From NCBI GenBank assembly GCA_964389525.1, contig CAYMEX010000012.1, forward strand, positions 1-64,000: a stretch of 64,000 nucleotides of DNA, written 5' to 3'. Position numbers and translations under genes: made by a program. The stretch is from JAFLTL01 sp964389525. GTDB lineage: Bacteria; Bacteroidota; Bacteroidia; Bacteroidales; Muribaculaceae. The notes beneath the pieces are model-generated. The model had not been told where the DNA came from. It did not search any database and worked only from the letters and a program-made list of their open reading frames with translations. The first letter of the stretch is position 1. Every line of letters starts with the position of its first letter. Shown in pieces: positions 51,865 through 61,575 of the stretch.

Positions 51865-52632
51865 ATGTCCAATAAGTACAGCGGTTTATCCAAGGAAAAA
51901 GTAATCTCGTTTGCATGGCAGCACGTTCTGCTTCTTTTCTCTCTCTATTTTATGACTTTAGGTGTGGCGATGTGTGTCCGCTCCAATCTCGGCAGCAGCG
52001 TCATCTCGTCGTGTCCGCTGGCATTCACGCTCGCAGGTGAGAGCGGCTATGTCCCGGCCCTCTCTCTCGGCACATACACCAATATTCTCAACATCCTTCT
52101 CGTAGGGGGACAGATCGTCGTGCTTCGCCGACGTTTCAACCCCGTGCAGCTTTTTCAGCTGCTTATCGGTTTTGTGTTCGGCGCACTTATCGACATGAAC
52201 ATGGCCATTACTTCGGTCTATGTGCCCCAGACACTTCCGGGCCAGATCGCCGAGCAGTTTCTCGGCTGCACGGTCATGGCCGCCGGCATAGCCATGGAAA
52301 TAAGATGCGCGTCGATCACAATGCCCGGCGAAGGGATGCCCGTAGCCATCGCAAAAGTCACCGGCAAAGCGTTCGCCAACATAAAGATCGTGGTCGACAT
52401 CGTGCTTGTGGCTGCCGCCGTGACCTCGTGTTTCGTGTTTTTCGGACACTGGATGTGGAATGTCGTCGGCATCGGCACACTTTTCGCAATGGTCTATGTG
52501 GGCGCAGCAGTAAAACTGATAAGCAGGCATTTAGGATGGTTTGACCGCATGCTCAACTATCGCCCGGGATTCAGACGCTACATTTTCGGCCTCGCCGGAT
52601 TTCTTTACAGTCATGTGAAAAGAAACATGTAG
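51865..52632 (+). CDS. YczE/YitT-like multi-pass membrane protein
   Basis: The 255-residue protein has about five membrane helices. It begins after a Lys-rich stretch with YFMTLGVAMCVRSNLGSSVI, a motif of the YczE/YyaS/DUF6198 family. GTYTNILNILLVGGQ and AITMPGEG-like segments (ASITMPGEGMPVAIAKVTG) follow. Its function is unknown; a role in export or transport is possible. The promoter is just upstream and the ftsY promoter just downstream. Confidence 0.75.
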   Translation: MSNKYSGLSKEKVISFAWQHVLLLFSLYFMTLGVAMCVRSNLGSSVISSCPLAFTLAGESGYVPALSLGTYTNILNILLVGGQIVVLRRRFNPVQLFQLLIGFVFGALIDMNMAITSVYVPQTLPGQIAEQFLGCTVMAAGIAMEIRCASITMPGEGMPVAIAKVTGKAFANIKIVVDIVLVAAAVTSCFVFFGHWMWNVVGIGTLFAMVYVGAAVKLISRHLGWFDRMLNYRPGFRRYIFGLAGFLYSHVKRNM

Positions 52633-52651
52633 CAAAACATCAAAAAATTCG

Positions 52652-52659
52652 TATCTTTG
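52652..52659 (+). promoter_or_regulatory. -7 box of ftsY
   Basis: TATCTTTG matches TAnnTTTG, 25 bases before ATG 52684. An in-frame start at 52657 would fall on the promoter and is rejected. Confidence 0.65.
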
Positions 52660-52683
52660 CAAGATAACAAACCGCAACTCAAG

Positions 52684-53661
52684 ATGGGTATATTCAATCC
52701 ATTCTCAAAGAATAAGAAAGAGACACTCGACAAGGGTCTTGAACGCACCAAACAGGGTGTGTTCGCCAAACTCGCACGTGCGATAGCCGGAAAATCGAAG
52801 ATCGATGACGAAATTCTCGATAACCTCGAGGAGGTGTTTGTGACCTCTGACGTAGGCGTGGAGACGACTCTCAAGATCATCGACCGCATACAGGAGCGTG
52901 TGGCCCGTGACAAATACGTCGGTTCGGACGAGCTGAACGACCTGCTCTGCGAGGAGATATCGGAGATGCTTGCGGAGAACGACAATGAGGACAAGAGGGG
53001 GCTGCAGCCCGACTTCACGCTTGCCGAAGGCACCAAGCGTCCGCATGTGATAATGGTAGTGGGTGTGAACGGTGTGGGAAAGACCACCACAATCGGCAAA
53101 CTCGCCAATCTCCTAAAGAAAAGCGGCAACAAGGTGATGCTCGGAGCCGCCGACACTTTCCGTGCAGCCGCCGTGGAGCAGCTTGACGTGTGGGGAGAGC
53201 GCGCCGGAGTGCCGGTAATAAAACAGAAACTCGGATCAGACCCGGGCGCGGTGGCATTTGACACTCTGTCGTCGGCTGTGGCCAACGACATCGACGTAGT
53301 GATCATCGATACGGCAGGACGTCTGCACAACAAGAAGGGGCTGATGGACGAGCTTACCAAGATACGCAACGTGATGAACCGCGTAGTGCCCGGCGCACCG
53401 CACGACATACTTCTCGTGCTCGACGGATCCACAGGCCAGAACGCCTTTGAGCAGGCGCGGCAATTTGTGGCCGCAACCGAGGTCAACCAGCTTGCAATCA
53501 CCAAACTCGACGGCACAGCCAAAGGCGGTGTGGTGATCGGCATAAGCGACCGCTTCAAGATACCGGTGAAATATATCGGTCTCGGAGAAGGCATCGACGA
53601 TCTGCAGGTGTTTGACAAACGCGAATTTGTAAAATCACTTTTCGGTAAGAAAACGGTTTGA
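52684..53661 (+). CDS. ftsY: Signal recognition particle receptor FtsY
   Basis: From ATG 52684 (MGIFNPFSKNKKETLDKGLE) the protein has 325 residues, with a short N-terminal acidic part as in many Bacteroidota. The NG-domain GTPase motifs are all present: GVNGVGKTTTIGKLA (G1), DTFRAAAVEQL, DTAGRLHN (G3) and TKLDGTAKGG (G4). It docks SRP-bound ribosomes at the membrane. It overlaps the rimO start and is transcribed from the promoter just upstream. Confidence 0.95.
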   Translation: MGIFNPFSKNKKETLDKGLERTKQGVFAKLARAIAGKSKIDDEILDNLEEVFVTSDVGVETTLKIIDRIQERVARDKYVGSDELNDLLCEEISEMLAENDNEDKRGLQPDFTLAEGTKRPHVIMVVGVNGVGKTTTIGKLANLLKKSGNKVMLGAADTFRAAAVEQLDVWGERAGVPVIKQKLGSDPGAVAFDTLSSAVANDIDVVIIDTAGRLHNKKGLMDELTKIRNVMNRVVPGAPHDILLVLDGSTGQNAFEQARQFVAATEVNQLAITKLDGTAKGGVVIGISDRFKIPVKYIGLGEGIDDLQVFDKREFVKSLFGKKTV

Positions 53662-54986
53662 GCGCATTGAATAGGTCGGTAAAGAAGCATGAGGTCGATG
53701 TAGTGACTCTCGGCTGCTCCAAAAATCTGATAGACTCCGAACGCCTGCTTGGCAGACTTGCCAAGGCAGGAATAAAGGCATATCACAATCCGAGTAAAAT
53801 CGGAAGCGAGACTGTCGTGGTGAACACCTGCGGTTTTATCGGTGACGCAAAGGAGGAGTCGATCGAGATGATACTGGATCTTGTCGGTGCCAAAGAGCGC
53901 GGCGAGATCGGCAGAATAGCCGTGATGGGATGCCTTTCGGAACGCTACAGAAAGGAGCTTGAGGAGGAGATACCCGAAGTCGACGGCTGGTTCGGCAAAT
54001 TTGACTGGACGGGGGTGGTGAACTGGCTGAACCCGTCGGCGTCGGCTGCTGTCGTAAAGCCGTGGGAGCGTGTGGTGACCACCCTGCCCCACAACGCATA
54101 TCTCAAGATTTCGGAAGGATGCAACCGACGCTGTGCTTTCTGCGCGATACCGCTGATCACCGGTCCGCACCACTCACGCCCAATCGAGGAGATCGAGGAG
54201 GAGACGAGATCGCTCGTGGCACGCGGCGTGAGGGAGCTCAACATAATCGCCCAGGATCTTTCGAGCTACGGCCTCGACCTTTACCACTCGCAAAAGCTAC
54301 CGGAACTCATCGAACGGATTGCCGATATCGACGGAGTGGACTGGATAAGACTCCACTACGCCTACCCGTCGCAATTTCCGATGGACATAATGGACGTCAT
54401 GGCCCGACGCGGGAATGTGTGCAACTACATGGATATAGCCCTACAGCATATCAGCGACAAGGTGCTTGACGGAATGCGCCGCCACATCGACTCAGTGCAG
54501 ACGCGCGAGCTGCTGGCGGAAATGCGCGAGCGTGTGCCGGGTCTGCACCTGCGCACCACTCTGATGGTGGGATTTCCGGGCGAAGGCGAAAAGGAGTTCA
54601 TGGAACTGATGGACTTCGCCCGCGAACAGAAGTTCGAGCGCATGGGTGCGTTTGCATACTGCGAGGAGGAGGACACATACGCCGCCCGCAATCTGAAGGA
54701 CTCCGTGCCACAGGAAGAGAAGCAGAAACGCCTCGACGCCCTCATGTCACTGCAGGAGGAGATCTCGCAGGAGATACAGAGCAAGAAGACCGGCTCGACG
54801 CTCAAAGTGATCGTCGACCGCGAGGAAGAGGACCAGTATGTGGGACGCACCGAATGGGATTCGCCGGAAGTAGACCCGGAAGTGCTTATCAGGAAAGACG
54901 GCAAAAAGCTGAAACCGGGAGAGTTTTATAACGTCGCGATAGACGAGGCTCTGCCGTTTGAACTCATAGGCCATGCAGTCGACTGA
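53658..54986 (+). CDS. rimO: Ribosomal protein S12 methylthiotransferase RimO
   Basis: The 442-residue radical-SAM protein starts with TTG (TTGA overlap with the ftsY stop). It has the N-terminal MTTase domain (VDVVTLGCSKNLIDSERL, NTCGFIGDAKEESIE), the radical-SAM cluster CxxxCxxC (SEGCNRRCAFCAIPLITG) and a C-terminal TRAM domain ending in DEALPFELIGHAVD. It adds a methylthio group to Asp of S12. The TTG start is a guess between 53658 and 53667, as there is no ATG near; the family motif follows at once. Confidence 0.93.
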   Translation: MSALNRSVKKHEVDVVTLGCSKNLIDSERLLGRLAKAGIKAYHNPSKIGSETVVVNTCGFIGDAKEESIEMILDLVGAKERGEIGRIAVMGCLSERYRKELEEEIPEVDGWFGKFDWTGVVNWLNPSASAAVVKPWERVVTTLPHNAYLKISEGCNRRCAFCAIPLITGPHHSRPIEEIEEETRSLVARGVRELNIIAQDLSSYGLDLYHSQKLPELIERIADIDGVDWIRLHYAYPSQFPMDIMDVMARRGNVCNYMDIALQHISDKVLDGMRRHIDSVQTRELLAEMRERVPGLHLRTTLMVGFPGEGEKEFMELMDFAREQKFERMGAFAYCEEEDTYAARNLKDSVPQEEKQKRLDALMSLQEEISQEIQSKKTGSTLKVIVDREEEDQYVGRTEWDSPEVDPEVLIRKDGKKLKPGEFYNVAIDEALPFELIGHAVD

Positions 54987-56097
54987 GTCACAGGAAAACA
55001 GCAGCAAAATGAATCTCCACTGCATACCACGGCTCATGGCCGAGGCTGCGGCACGCTGTCTGAGAGACAACGTCACTTTCGCGCTGTACCGTCTGCCGGG
55101 AAAAGAATGCGTTTTTTTCTCAAATCCCGGACTGACCGAAAAGACCGACGACGAAAGAAGTCTGCGCATATCGATGTGGAACGAGGCATATGCCAACGGC
55201 ATCATCATAAAAAACGAGCTTGACGCCGAGGAGACCATAAGCTACCTTAACTCGGCAGAGCACAAGCCCCGCAAACAGGCCGAGATCTTTCCGTGGCCCA
55301 TGTCGACATCGCGTCTGCAATATGAGGGACAACTGAGGAAAGTGATCGCTAACCTGAGAAAACGCGGCGGCAAGACGGTGATATCGCGCGTTGTGGCGGA
55401 GAATCATTTTTTCACACCCGAAGGATGGCTTGAAATAGCCGACAAACTGTTCGGCGACAACGCCAGCGCCATGTGCAGCCTATACTTCACAAACGAGACG
55501 GGGGCATGGCTTTGCGCAAGCCCTGAGCTCCTGCTCGACGCAGACCTGAACAACGGCATGCTTCACACCGTAGCCTTAGCCGGCACACGTCTCCCGCAAA
55601 ATGACACAGACACAACCTGGTCGGCAAAAGACGTGAAAGAGCATGATATAGTGAAAGAGTATATCGCGTCGCACCTGACGGCTCTCGGATCGAAACTGAA
55701 CATATCGGAGACCAGGACATGCCTTGCCGGCACAGTCGAACATCTCAAAACGTACTTTGAAGGAAGTATTCCCGACGGAATCACGCCTGAGAACATCCTT
55801 GACTCGATCAACCCGACACCGGCATTGTGCGGATACCCTACAGATCTCGCACTTAAAGAGATCGGCGACACTGAAGTGCATCCGCGCTACTGCTACGGAG
55901 GATATATCTCGGTCGAGACAACCGACAGGGTGCAGGCTTTCGTAAACATCAGGTGCGTGCATTTCAACAAAGAGCACATGGCACTTTATGCCGGAAGCGG
56001 CATAATGCCCGACTCGACTCCCCAAAGCGAATGGGATGAGACCGGCGCAAAGCTTGAGACACTTTCCCGGTGCCTCGGCCTCGTCCAAGAGGCGTAA
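54973..56097 (+). CDS. menF: Isochorismate synthase (chorismate-binding family)
   Basis: The 374-residue protein starts at ATG 54973, overlapping the rimO end by 14 bases. The chorismate-utilising fold has SRVVAENHFFTPEGW, ASPELLL, NPTPALCGYPTDLALKEI, GGYISVETTDRVQAFVNIRC and YAGSGIMPDSTPQSEWDETG near the end. The enzyme converts chorismate to isochorismate for menaquinone. Other men genes are not adjacent. The short N-terminal part is usual in Bacteroidota. Confidence 0.85.
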   Translation: MQSTESQENSSKMNLHCIPRLMAEAAARCLRDNVTFALYRLPGKECVFFSNPGLTEKTDDERSLRISMWNEAYANGIIIKNELDAEETISYLNSAEHKPRKQAEIFPWPMSTSRLQYEGQLRKVIANLRKRGGKTVISRVVAENHFFTPEGWLEIADKLFGDNASAMCSLYFTNETGAWLCASPELLLDADLNNGMLHTVALAGTRLPQNDTDTTWSAKDVKEHDIVKEYIASHLTALGSKLNISETRTCLAGTVEHLKTYFEGSIPDGITPENILDSINPTPALCGYPTDLALKEIGDTEVHPRYCYGGYISVETTDRVQAFVNIRCVHFNKEHMALYAGSGIMPDSTPQSEWDETGAKLETLSRCLGLVQEA

Positions 56098-56160
56098 CAT
56101 CGCTAAAAAAGCGGGGAGGTGTATGGAGTCATTTCACTTGTGGGAGCGACGGTAATTTTA

Positions 56161-56168
56161 TAATTTTG
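56161..56168 (+). promoter_or_regulatory. -7 box of the PBP1A gene
   Basis: TAATTTTG matches TAnnTTTG and lies 38 bases before the ATG at 56207. Confidence 0.6.
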
Positions 56169-56206
56169 TACCTCACTATAACTCCCGAAAAGGGATTCAA
56201 TCAGTA

Positions 56207-58621
56207 ATGACAGCAATGACAAACGACGATAACAATCATAACCAAAATAATAAACCCGCGGGAAGCAAGACACCTGTGTGGAAAAAGAAGCTCATCAGAG
56301 GCCTGTGGTATCTGTTTATCGCAGGTTTCATTACCGTTGTACTTCTTTTTGTGCTGATATACAACGGTGTCGTCGGATACATGCCTCCGGTCGAGGAGCT
56401 GAAGAACCCGTCGGACAAGTTTGCAACAGTGGTCTACAGCAGCGACGGACAGGAACTCGGCCGATACTTCCGCAATACCGGCAACCGCGTGTATGCCGAT
56501 TTCGACGAGATATCGCAGAATGTAGTGGACGCGCTTATTGCTACCGAGGACAAGCGTTATTTCGATCACTCGGGTATCGATATGCGTGCTATGTCGCGCG
56601 TGCTGGTGAAGACTCTGCTACTCGGCCAAAGAAACGCGGGAGGCGGCTCGACAATCACGCAGCAGCTTGCCAAGCAGCTTTATTCGCCCGAGAGCAACGG
56701 GCTGCTGTCGCGCGCCCTGCAGAAGCCTATCGAGTGGATGATAGCCGTGAAGCTCGAACGATATTACAGCAAGGACGAGATCGTGAAAATGTATCTCAAC
56801 CAGTTTGACTTCCTGTACAACGCCGTCGGCATCAAGAGCGCGGCAAACGTGTATTTCGGCAAAGACGCCAAGGATCTGTCGGTAGAGGAGGCTGCCATGC
56901 TCGTGGGCATGGTGAAGAATCCGTCGCTTTACAATCCGGCACGCTACCCCGAACGCACGACCGACCGCCGCAACACGGTGCTCGACCTGATGGAGAAGAA
57001 CGGCAAGATCACAAAGGCCGAACGCGACTCACTCAAACAGCTGCCGATCAAGCTGGATTTTCACCGCGCCGACCACAAGGAGGGCCCGGCTCCATATTTC
57101 CGCGAGGAACTGCGCCGCATGCTCACCGCCAAGAAACCGCGTAAGGGCGACTACATGCAGTGGGAGGGACAGAAATACGTGGACGACAGCATAGCATGGG
57201 AGAATGATCCGCTCTATGGATGGATCGAGAAGAATCCGAAACCCGACGGCTCGAAGTGGGACATCTACACCGACGGCCTGAAGATACACACCACAATCAA
57301 CTCCAAGATGCAGGCATATGCCGAACAGGCAGTGCAGGAACACATGAAGTCGCTGCAAAAGAGTTTCTTCAGAGAGAAAAAGGGTGTGGCATCGGCTCCC
57401 TACTCGACCAACCGCGAGGAGGTGTCGGCCGCTGCGATCAAGGCCATGATAGAGCGCGCGGTGAAGCAGACCGACCGCTACCGCATCATGAAGAAAAGCG
57501 GTGCCTCGGACGCCGAAATCGAAAAGGCATTCAAGACTCCTGTCGACATGCGTGCGTTCAGCTACGACGGTGTCATCGACACTGTAATGACTCCGCTTGA
57601 CTCGATACTCTATACCAAACATTTCCTGCGCACCGGCTTCATGTCGATGGATCCGAAAAACGGTCATGTAAAGGCATATGTAGGCGGCCCGAATTTCACC
57701 TTCTTCCAGTATGACATGGTGTCGACCGGACGCCGCCAGATCGGATCGACGATCAAGCCGTTTCTCTACACATATGCCATGGAGGAGGGCTTCACCCCCT
57801 GCGACGAGTTTCTGAACGAACAGCCGACGATCGTCGACGAGCTCGGACGTCCCTGGTCGCCCCGCAACTCAGGCACCGCCAGAGTCGGCGAAATGGTTGA
57901 CCTACGCTGGGCTCTCACCAACTCCAACAACTGGATATCGGCACGCCTGATGAGCCAGCTGTCGCCGGCGCAGCTTGTGAGAAACATGCACAATTTCGGA
58001 ATAACGAATCATCTCGATCCGGTGATATCGATATGCCTCGGCTCGTGCGAGGTGTCGGTGAAAGAGATGGTAGGCGCTTACTCGGCTTTCGCCAACAACG
58101 GTATGCGCGCGCAGCCTCTTTTCGTGACGTCGATCACCGACGCATCGGGTAACCCGATCTCTGACTTCACAGCCACACACACCGAGGTAATCTCAGAGGA
58201 GGCGTGGTACAAGATCAACTCCATACTGCAGAATGTGGTCGACGGAGGCACCGGCAACCGTCTGCGACGTCCTCCCTACAACATCACGGCCAATATGGGA
58301 GGCAAGACCGGCACGACCAACTCCAACTCCGACGGCTGGTTTATGGGCTTCACTCCCGAACTCGTGTCGGGTGTGTGGGTCGGAGGCGAAGAGCGATACA
58401 TCCACTTCAACAACATGGCCAACGGACAGGGTGCCGCCATGGCTCTCCCGATCTATGGCCTGTACATGAAGAAAGTGTATGCCGATCCGTCGCTCCCCTA
58501 CTCGCAGGATGTAAAATTCCCCGCCGCTCCGTTTGATCTGTGCGAGCGCACATGGTATGGCGCGGTCAGCGAAGAGCCGACCGAGGAGGTTGAAGAGTCA
58601 ATCTCCGGCGCCTTTGACTAA
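56207..58621 (+). CDS. Class A penicillin-binding protein (PBP1A)
   Basis: The 804-residue protein has one N-terminal membrane helix (LWYLFIAGFITVVLLFVLIY). The GT51 domain has VVDALIATEDKRYFDHSGID and GGSTITQQLAKQLYS. The transpeptidase has the SxxK motif in QIGSTIKPFLY, SNN in ALTNSNNWIS, and KTGTTN. It polymerises and cross-links peptidoglycan. A Glu-rich tail ends the protein. The start is preceded by a short spacer and promoter. Confidence 0.95.
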   Translation: MTAMTNDDNNHNQNNKPAGSKTPVWKKKLIRGLWYLFIAGFITVVLLFVLIYNGVVGYMPPVEELKNPSDKFATVVYSSDGQELGRYFRNTGNRVYADFDEISQNVVDALIATEDKRYFDHSGIDMRAMSRVLVKTLLLGQRNAGGGSTITQQLAKQLYSPESNGLLSRALQKPIEWMIAVKLERYYSKDEIVKMYLNQFDFLYNAVGIKSAANVYFGKDAKDLSVEEAAMLVGMVKNPSLYNPARYPERTTDRRNTVLDLMEKNGKITKAERDSLKQLPIKLDFHRADHKEGPAPYFREELRRMLTAKKPRKGDYMQWEGQKYVDDSIAWENDPLYGWIEKNPKPDGSKWDIYTDGLKIHTTINSKMQAYAEQAVQEHMKSLQKSFFREKKGVASAPYSTNREEVSAAAIKAMIERAVKQTDRYRIMKKSGASDAEIEKAFKTPVDMRAFSYDGVIDTVMTPLDSILYTKHFLRTGFMSMDPKNGHVKAYVGGPNFTFFQYDMVSTGRRQIGSTIKPFLYTYAMEEGFTPCDEFLNEQPTIVDELGRPWSPRNSGTARVGEMVDLRWALTNSNNWISARLMSQLSPAQLVRNMHNFGITNHLDPVISICLGSCEVSVKEMVGAYSAFANNGMRAQPLFVTSITDASGNPISDFTATHTEVISEEAWYKINSILQNVVDGGTGNRLRRPPYNITANMGGKTGTTNSNSDGWFMGFTPELVSGVWVGGEERYIHFNNMANGQGAAMALPIYGLYMKKVYADPSLPYSQDVKFPAAPFDLCERTWYGAVSEEPTEEVEESISGAFD

Positions 58622-58667
58622 ACAAGGGATTTAACATTGTTTTAAAATTCCGAGTATAGTTATTTCA

Positions 58668-58675
58668 TAACTTTG
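58668..58675 (+). promoter_or_regulatory. -7 box of the acyltransferase gene
   Basis: TAACTTTG matches TAnnTTTG, ~107 bases before ATG 58783. The frame begins earlier, but the preceding 28 codons look unlike the family and are best read as a leader. Confidence 0.55.
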
Positions 58676-58782
58676 CAAATCGTTAAGTCTGTGCTTTATT
58701 GCCAGAGACTGTATTGTCGGCAACTGACAGACATAACCAAATATTAACCAAACAGAGCCGTCCACCCGGCCAGAAGAAAACC

Positions 58783-59952
58783 ATGATCAAGGAAGAGTTT
58801 AACGATATAGCCCCGATCGAAGACGACCAGTTTCCAGAGAAAATGGCTGCCCTGGTTAAAGAACCGGGATTCGAGCACGCTGTTCGCTGGGTTCTCCCCG
58901 ACATTGACTATAACGCGTTTGCAACCGGGTTTGCAAGCATCAAGGGAAAAGAAGAGCTGCAACTCAAGATAATGCATCCGTTTCTGGAGATGCTTGTCGA
59001 CAAATACACCTCGGGGCTAAGCTGCGAAGGCATCGACCGCATCAAAGACCAGAGCACACGGACATTTATCACCAACCACCGCGACATAGTGCTTGACTCG
59101 GCGTTTCTCAACCTGTGCCTCATCAGGGCCGGTCTTCAGACCTCGGAGATCGCCATCGGCAACAATCTTCTGATATACAGCTGGATCGAGGACCTCGTGA
59201 GACTCAACAAGAGTTTCATCGTTCGCCGCGGCCTAAAGGGTACGCATGAGGCTCTCGATGCCGCCAAACACCTGTCGGAATACATACACTACTGTATCAC
59301 CGAGAAAAAGCAGTCGGTGTGGATAGCCCAGCGCGAGGGTCGCGCCAAAGACTCAAGCGACAACACCCAGGAGAGTGTGATAAAGATGCTCGACTATGCC
59401 GGCGAGGGCTCTGCTCTCCAGCGCCTCGAGGAGCTTAAGATCACCCCTGTGTCGATCACATATGAGTATGACCCGAACGACTACCTGAAAGCGCGTGAGT
59501 TTCTGCTGCGCGAGAAGGATCCGGAGTTCCACAAAAGCCAGCGCGATGACCTCCTCAGCATGGAGACCGGTCTTCTCGGACAGAAAGGACACGTCAATTT
59601 CAGCATAGGCCAGTGCATAAACCCACGTCTGCGTGAGAGCGTCGACACCGACACCAACCGCACGGAGGTCGTACAATGTGCCTGCGCTCTTATCGACAAG
59701 GAAATCCACCGGGGCTATCACATTTTCCCGATCAACTATGTCGCCTACGACAAGATCGACGGCGGAAACACATGGCAGGGTCACTACAGCGAGGCGGATG
59801 CTAAAGCCGCCGACGCATACTGGCACCAGCAGCTTGAGAAGCTCGAGAATTACGACAGTTTCAACGACGACGACCGTCGGTTCATGCTCGAAAAAATGTG
59901 GGTGATGTATGCCAACCCGCTGAAAAACAAAATCGCTGCCCAGGCAGAATAA
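58783..59952 (+). CDS. PlsC-like glycerophospholipid acyltransferase
   Basis: From ATG 58783 (MIKEEFNDIAPIEDDQFPEK) the protein has 389 residues. The acyltransferase motif is TNHRDIVLDSAF (NHxxxxD), and a second motif near WIAQREGRAKDSSD fits the PlsC family (FPEGTRS-like). No membrane helix was seen, so it may be peripheral. It would add an acyl group to glycerol phosphate or a lipid precursor; the exact substrate is unknown. It is followed by a phosphoesterase gene 24 bases later. Confidence 0.75.
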   Translation: MIKEEFNDIAPIEDDQFPEKMAALVKEPGFEHAVRWVLPDIDYNAFATGFASIKGKEELQLKIMHPFLEMLVDKYTSGLSCEGIDRIKDQSTRTFITNHRDIVLDSAFLNLCLIRAGLQTSEIAIGNNLLIYSWIEDLVRLNKSFIVRRGLKGTHEALDAAKHLSEYIHYCITEKKQSVWIAQREGRAKDSSDNTQESVIKMLDYAGEGSALQRLEELKITPVSITYEYDPNDYLKAREFLLREKDPEFHKSQRDDLLSMETGLLGQKGHVNFSIGQCINPRLRESVDTDTNRTEVVQCACALIDKEIHRGYHIFPINYVAYDKIDGGNTWQGHYSEADAKAADAYWHQQLEKLENYDSFNDDDRRFMLEKMWVMYANPLKNKIAAQAE

Positions 59953-59976
59953 TACGCGAGGTAACAATCGAACAAT

Positions 59977-61173
59977 ATGAGACTTCTACTTGCACCGATG
60001 ATCATCTGGATCATACTGAATATCGGTATAGGCGTATGGATATTCAATATCCTGCGCAAGCGCCACAAACAGATGAAAGCGGTAAGCTATGTGTGGCTGG
60101 CTATGGTGATAGCCGTCACCGCCATTGCTGTCGTTGCACTCAGCACGCCCTATCGTTCGGGCGACGACGCCGGTCTTCTCAGACTCAACTGGATGCTGTT
60201 TGTCGTGATGACATTCACGTTTCCGCAGGTTGTATATCTCATCTTCGATCTGCTCGGACGCATACCGCGTCTGTGGGGCGGCCGACGCTGCAAATGGTCG
60301 AGCCGCACGGGCATTGCAGCAGCCTATGTACTTTTCATAGCTATGTGGTGGGGTGCACTCTACAACCGCTTCCAGATCGACGTGAAGGAAGTGACCGTAG
60401 AGATAGAAGGGTTGCCGTCGTCGTTTGACGGATACCGTATCGTTCAGTTCAGCGACCTGCACACCGGTACATTCGGCCACGACACAGGTTTTGTAGAAAA
60501 ACTTGTAGACACGATAAACGAGCAGAAGGGCGACGTGATATTCTTCACCGGCGATATCGTTAACCGCCGTTCACGCGAGCTTGAGCCGTTTAAAGATACC
60601 CTTCAGAAACTCTCGGCAAAAAGCGGTGTCGTGGCGATACTCGGCAACCATGACTACGGCGACTATTTCAACTGGTTTAACCAGAACGCCAAGATGATAA
60701 ACATGGAGGAGCTCACCGACCACTACCGCGACATGGGATGGCGTCTGCTCCGCAACAAGACGATATGGGAGACACGTGGCAACGACTCGATAGCTATACT
60801 TGGTGTAGAGAATATCGGTGACAGGCCTTTCCCGGTCTACGGATCGCTCCACCGCACCTACCCCAATGCCGGAGATAACAAGACAAAAATACTTCTGTCG
60901 CACAATCCGAGCCACTGGACCGACTCGATAAGCGACCGCGACGACAAGAACATTGCCCTCACACTGTCGGGTCACACCCACGCCATGCAGATGGAGGTGG
61001 CAGGTCTTTCACCCGCAGCATTCCGCTATCAGAAGTGGGGCGGACTCTACACCGACAAGAGCGGCAAACATCAGCTTTACGTGAACATAGGATCGGGCAC
61101 GGTTGGATTCCCGATGCGCCTTGGCGCCACCCCCGAGGTCACAGTGATCACTCTGCGCGCCAAAAATAAATAA
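59977..61173 (+). CDS. Membrane-bound metallophosphoesterase
   Basis: The 398-residue protein has membrane helices near 5-22, 35-55, 70-90 and 105-125. Its C-terminal calcineurin-like domain has VQFSDLHTGTFG (DxH), FFTGDIVNRRS, ILGNHDYGDY and LSGHTHAMQM. It resembles YkuE/YkoQ-type enzymes acting on envelope lipids or UDP-diacylglucosamine-like substrates; the substrate is not known. It lies in a run of envelope genes (PBP1A, acyltransferase). Confidence 0.85.
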   Translation: MRLLLAPMIIWIILNIGIGVWIFNILRKRHKQMKAVSYVWLAMVIAVTAIAVVALSTPYRSGDDAGLLRLNWMLFVVMTFTFPQVVYLIFDLLGRIPRLWGGRRCKWSSRTGIAAAYVLFIAMWWGALYNRFQIDVKEVTVEIEGLPSSFDGYRIVQFSDLHTGTFGHDTGFVEKLVDTINEQKGDVIFFTGDIVNRRSRELEPFKDTLQKLSAKSGVVAILGNHDYGDYFNWFNQNAKMINMEELTDHYRDMGWRLLRNKTIWETRGNDSIAILGVENIGDRPFPVYGSLHRTYPNAGDNKTKILLSHNPSHWTDSISDRDDKNIALTLSGHTHAMQMEVAGLSPAAFRYQKWGGLYTDKSGKHQLYVNIGSGTVGFPMRLGATPEVTVITLRAKNK

Positions 61174-61188
61174 CAACCGCGTCCTGAA

Positions 61189-61575
61189 ATGTATAAGGCG
61201 GTACTGGGTCTCGGAAGCAACACATGCGGCAGCCGTGCGACCAACATAATGGGAGCACTGAATATGATCGGCCGCCGCGTGGGTCGCGTTGCAGAAGTCT
61301 CGAATTTCTACGAGACGAGTCCTTTCGGACCCAACTCAGGCACCCACCCCTACATCAACGCCGTTGCAATTGTCGAGACGGCACTTGCACAGGAGGAAAT
61401 CGAGTCAAGGCTCAAAGAGATCGAGAATGACTCGGGGAGAGACCGCAACGACCCGGATCACATGATCACAATAGACATTGATCTTGTGATGTGGAACGGA
61501 GTCGTGATAAGACCTCACGAGATCGGCCGCGACTATTTCGCACGCGGATGGAAGGAGGTCAGCCGATATGTCTAA
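61189..61575 (+). CDS. folK: 2-amino-4-hydroxy-6-hydroxymethyldihydropteridine pyrophosphokinase
   Basis: The 128-residue protein shows VLGLGSNTCG at the start, SNFYETSPFGP, YINAVAIVET, then GRDRNDPDHMITIDIDLVMW with the metal-binding DxD. It transfers pyrophosphate from ATP to the folate pterin precursor. It is shorter than E. coli FolK (about 160) because of loop loss. It overlaps the next gene by eight bases. Confidence 0.88.
   Translation: MYKAVLGLGSNTCGSRATNIMGALNMIGRRVGRVAEVSNFYETSPFGPNSGTHPYINAVAIVETALAQEEIESRLKEIENDSGRDRNDPDHMITIDIDLVMWNGVVIRPHEIGRDYFARGWKEVSRYV

Noticed and set aside
52611..54173. A 520-codon minus-strand frame
   Set aside because: It is antisense to ftsY and rimO, has a Ser/Arg-rich composition typical of shadow frames and no family features.
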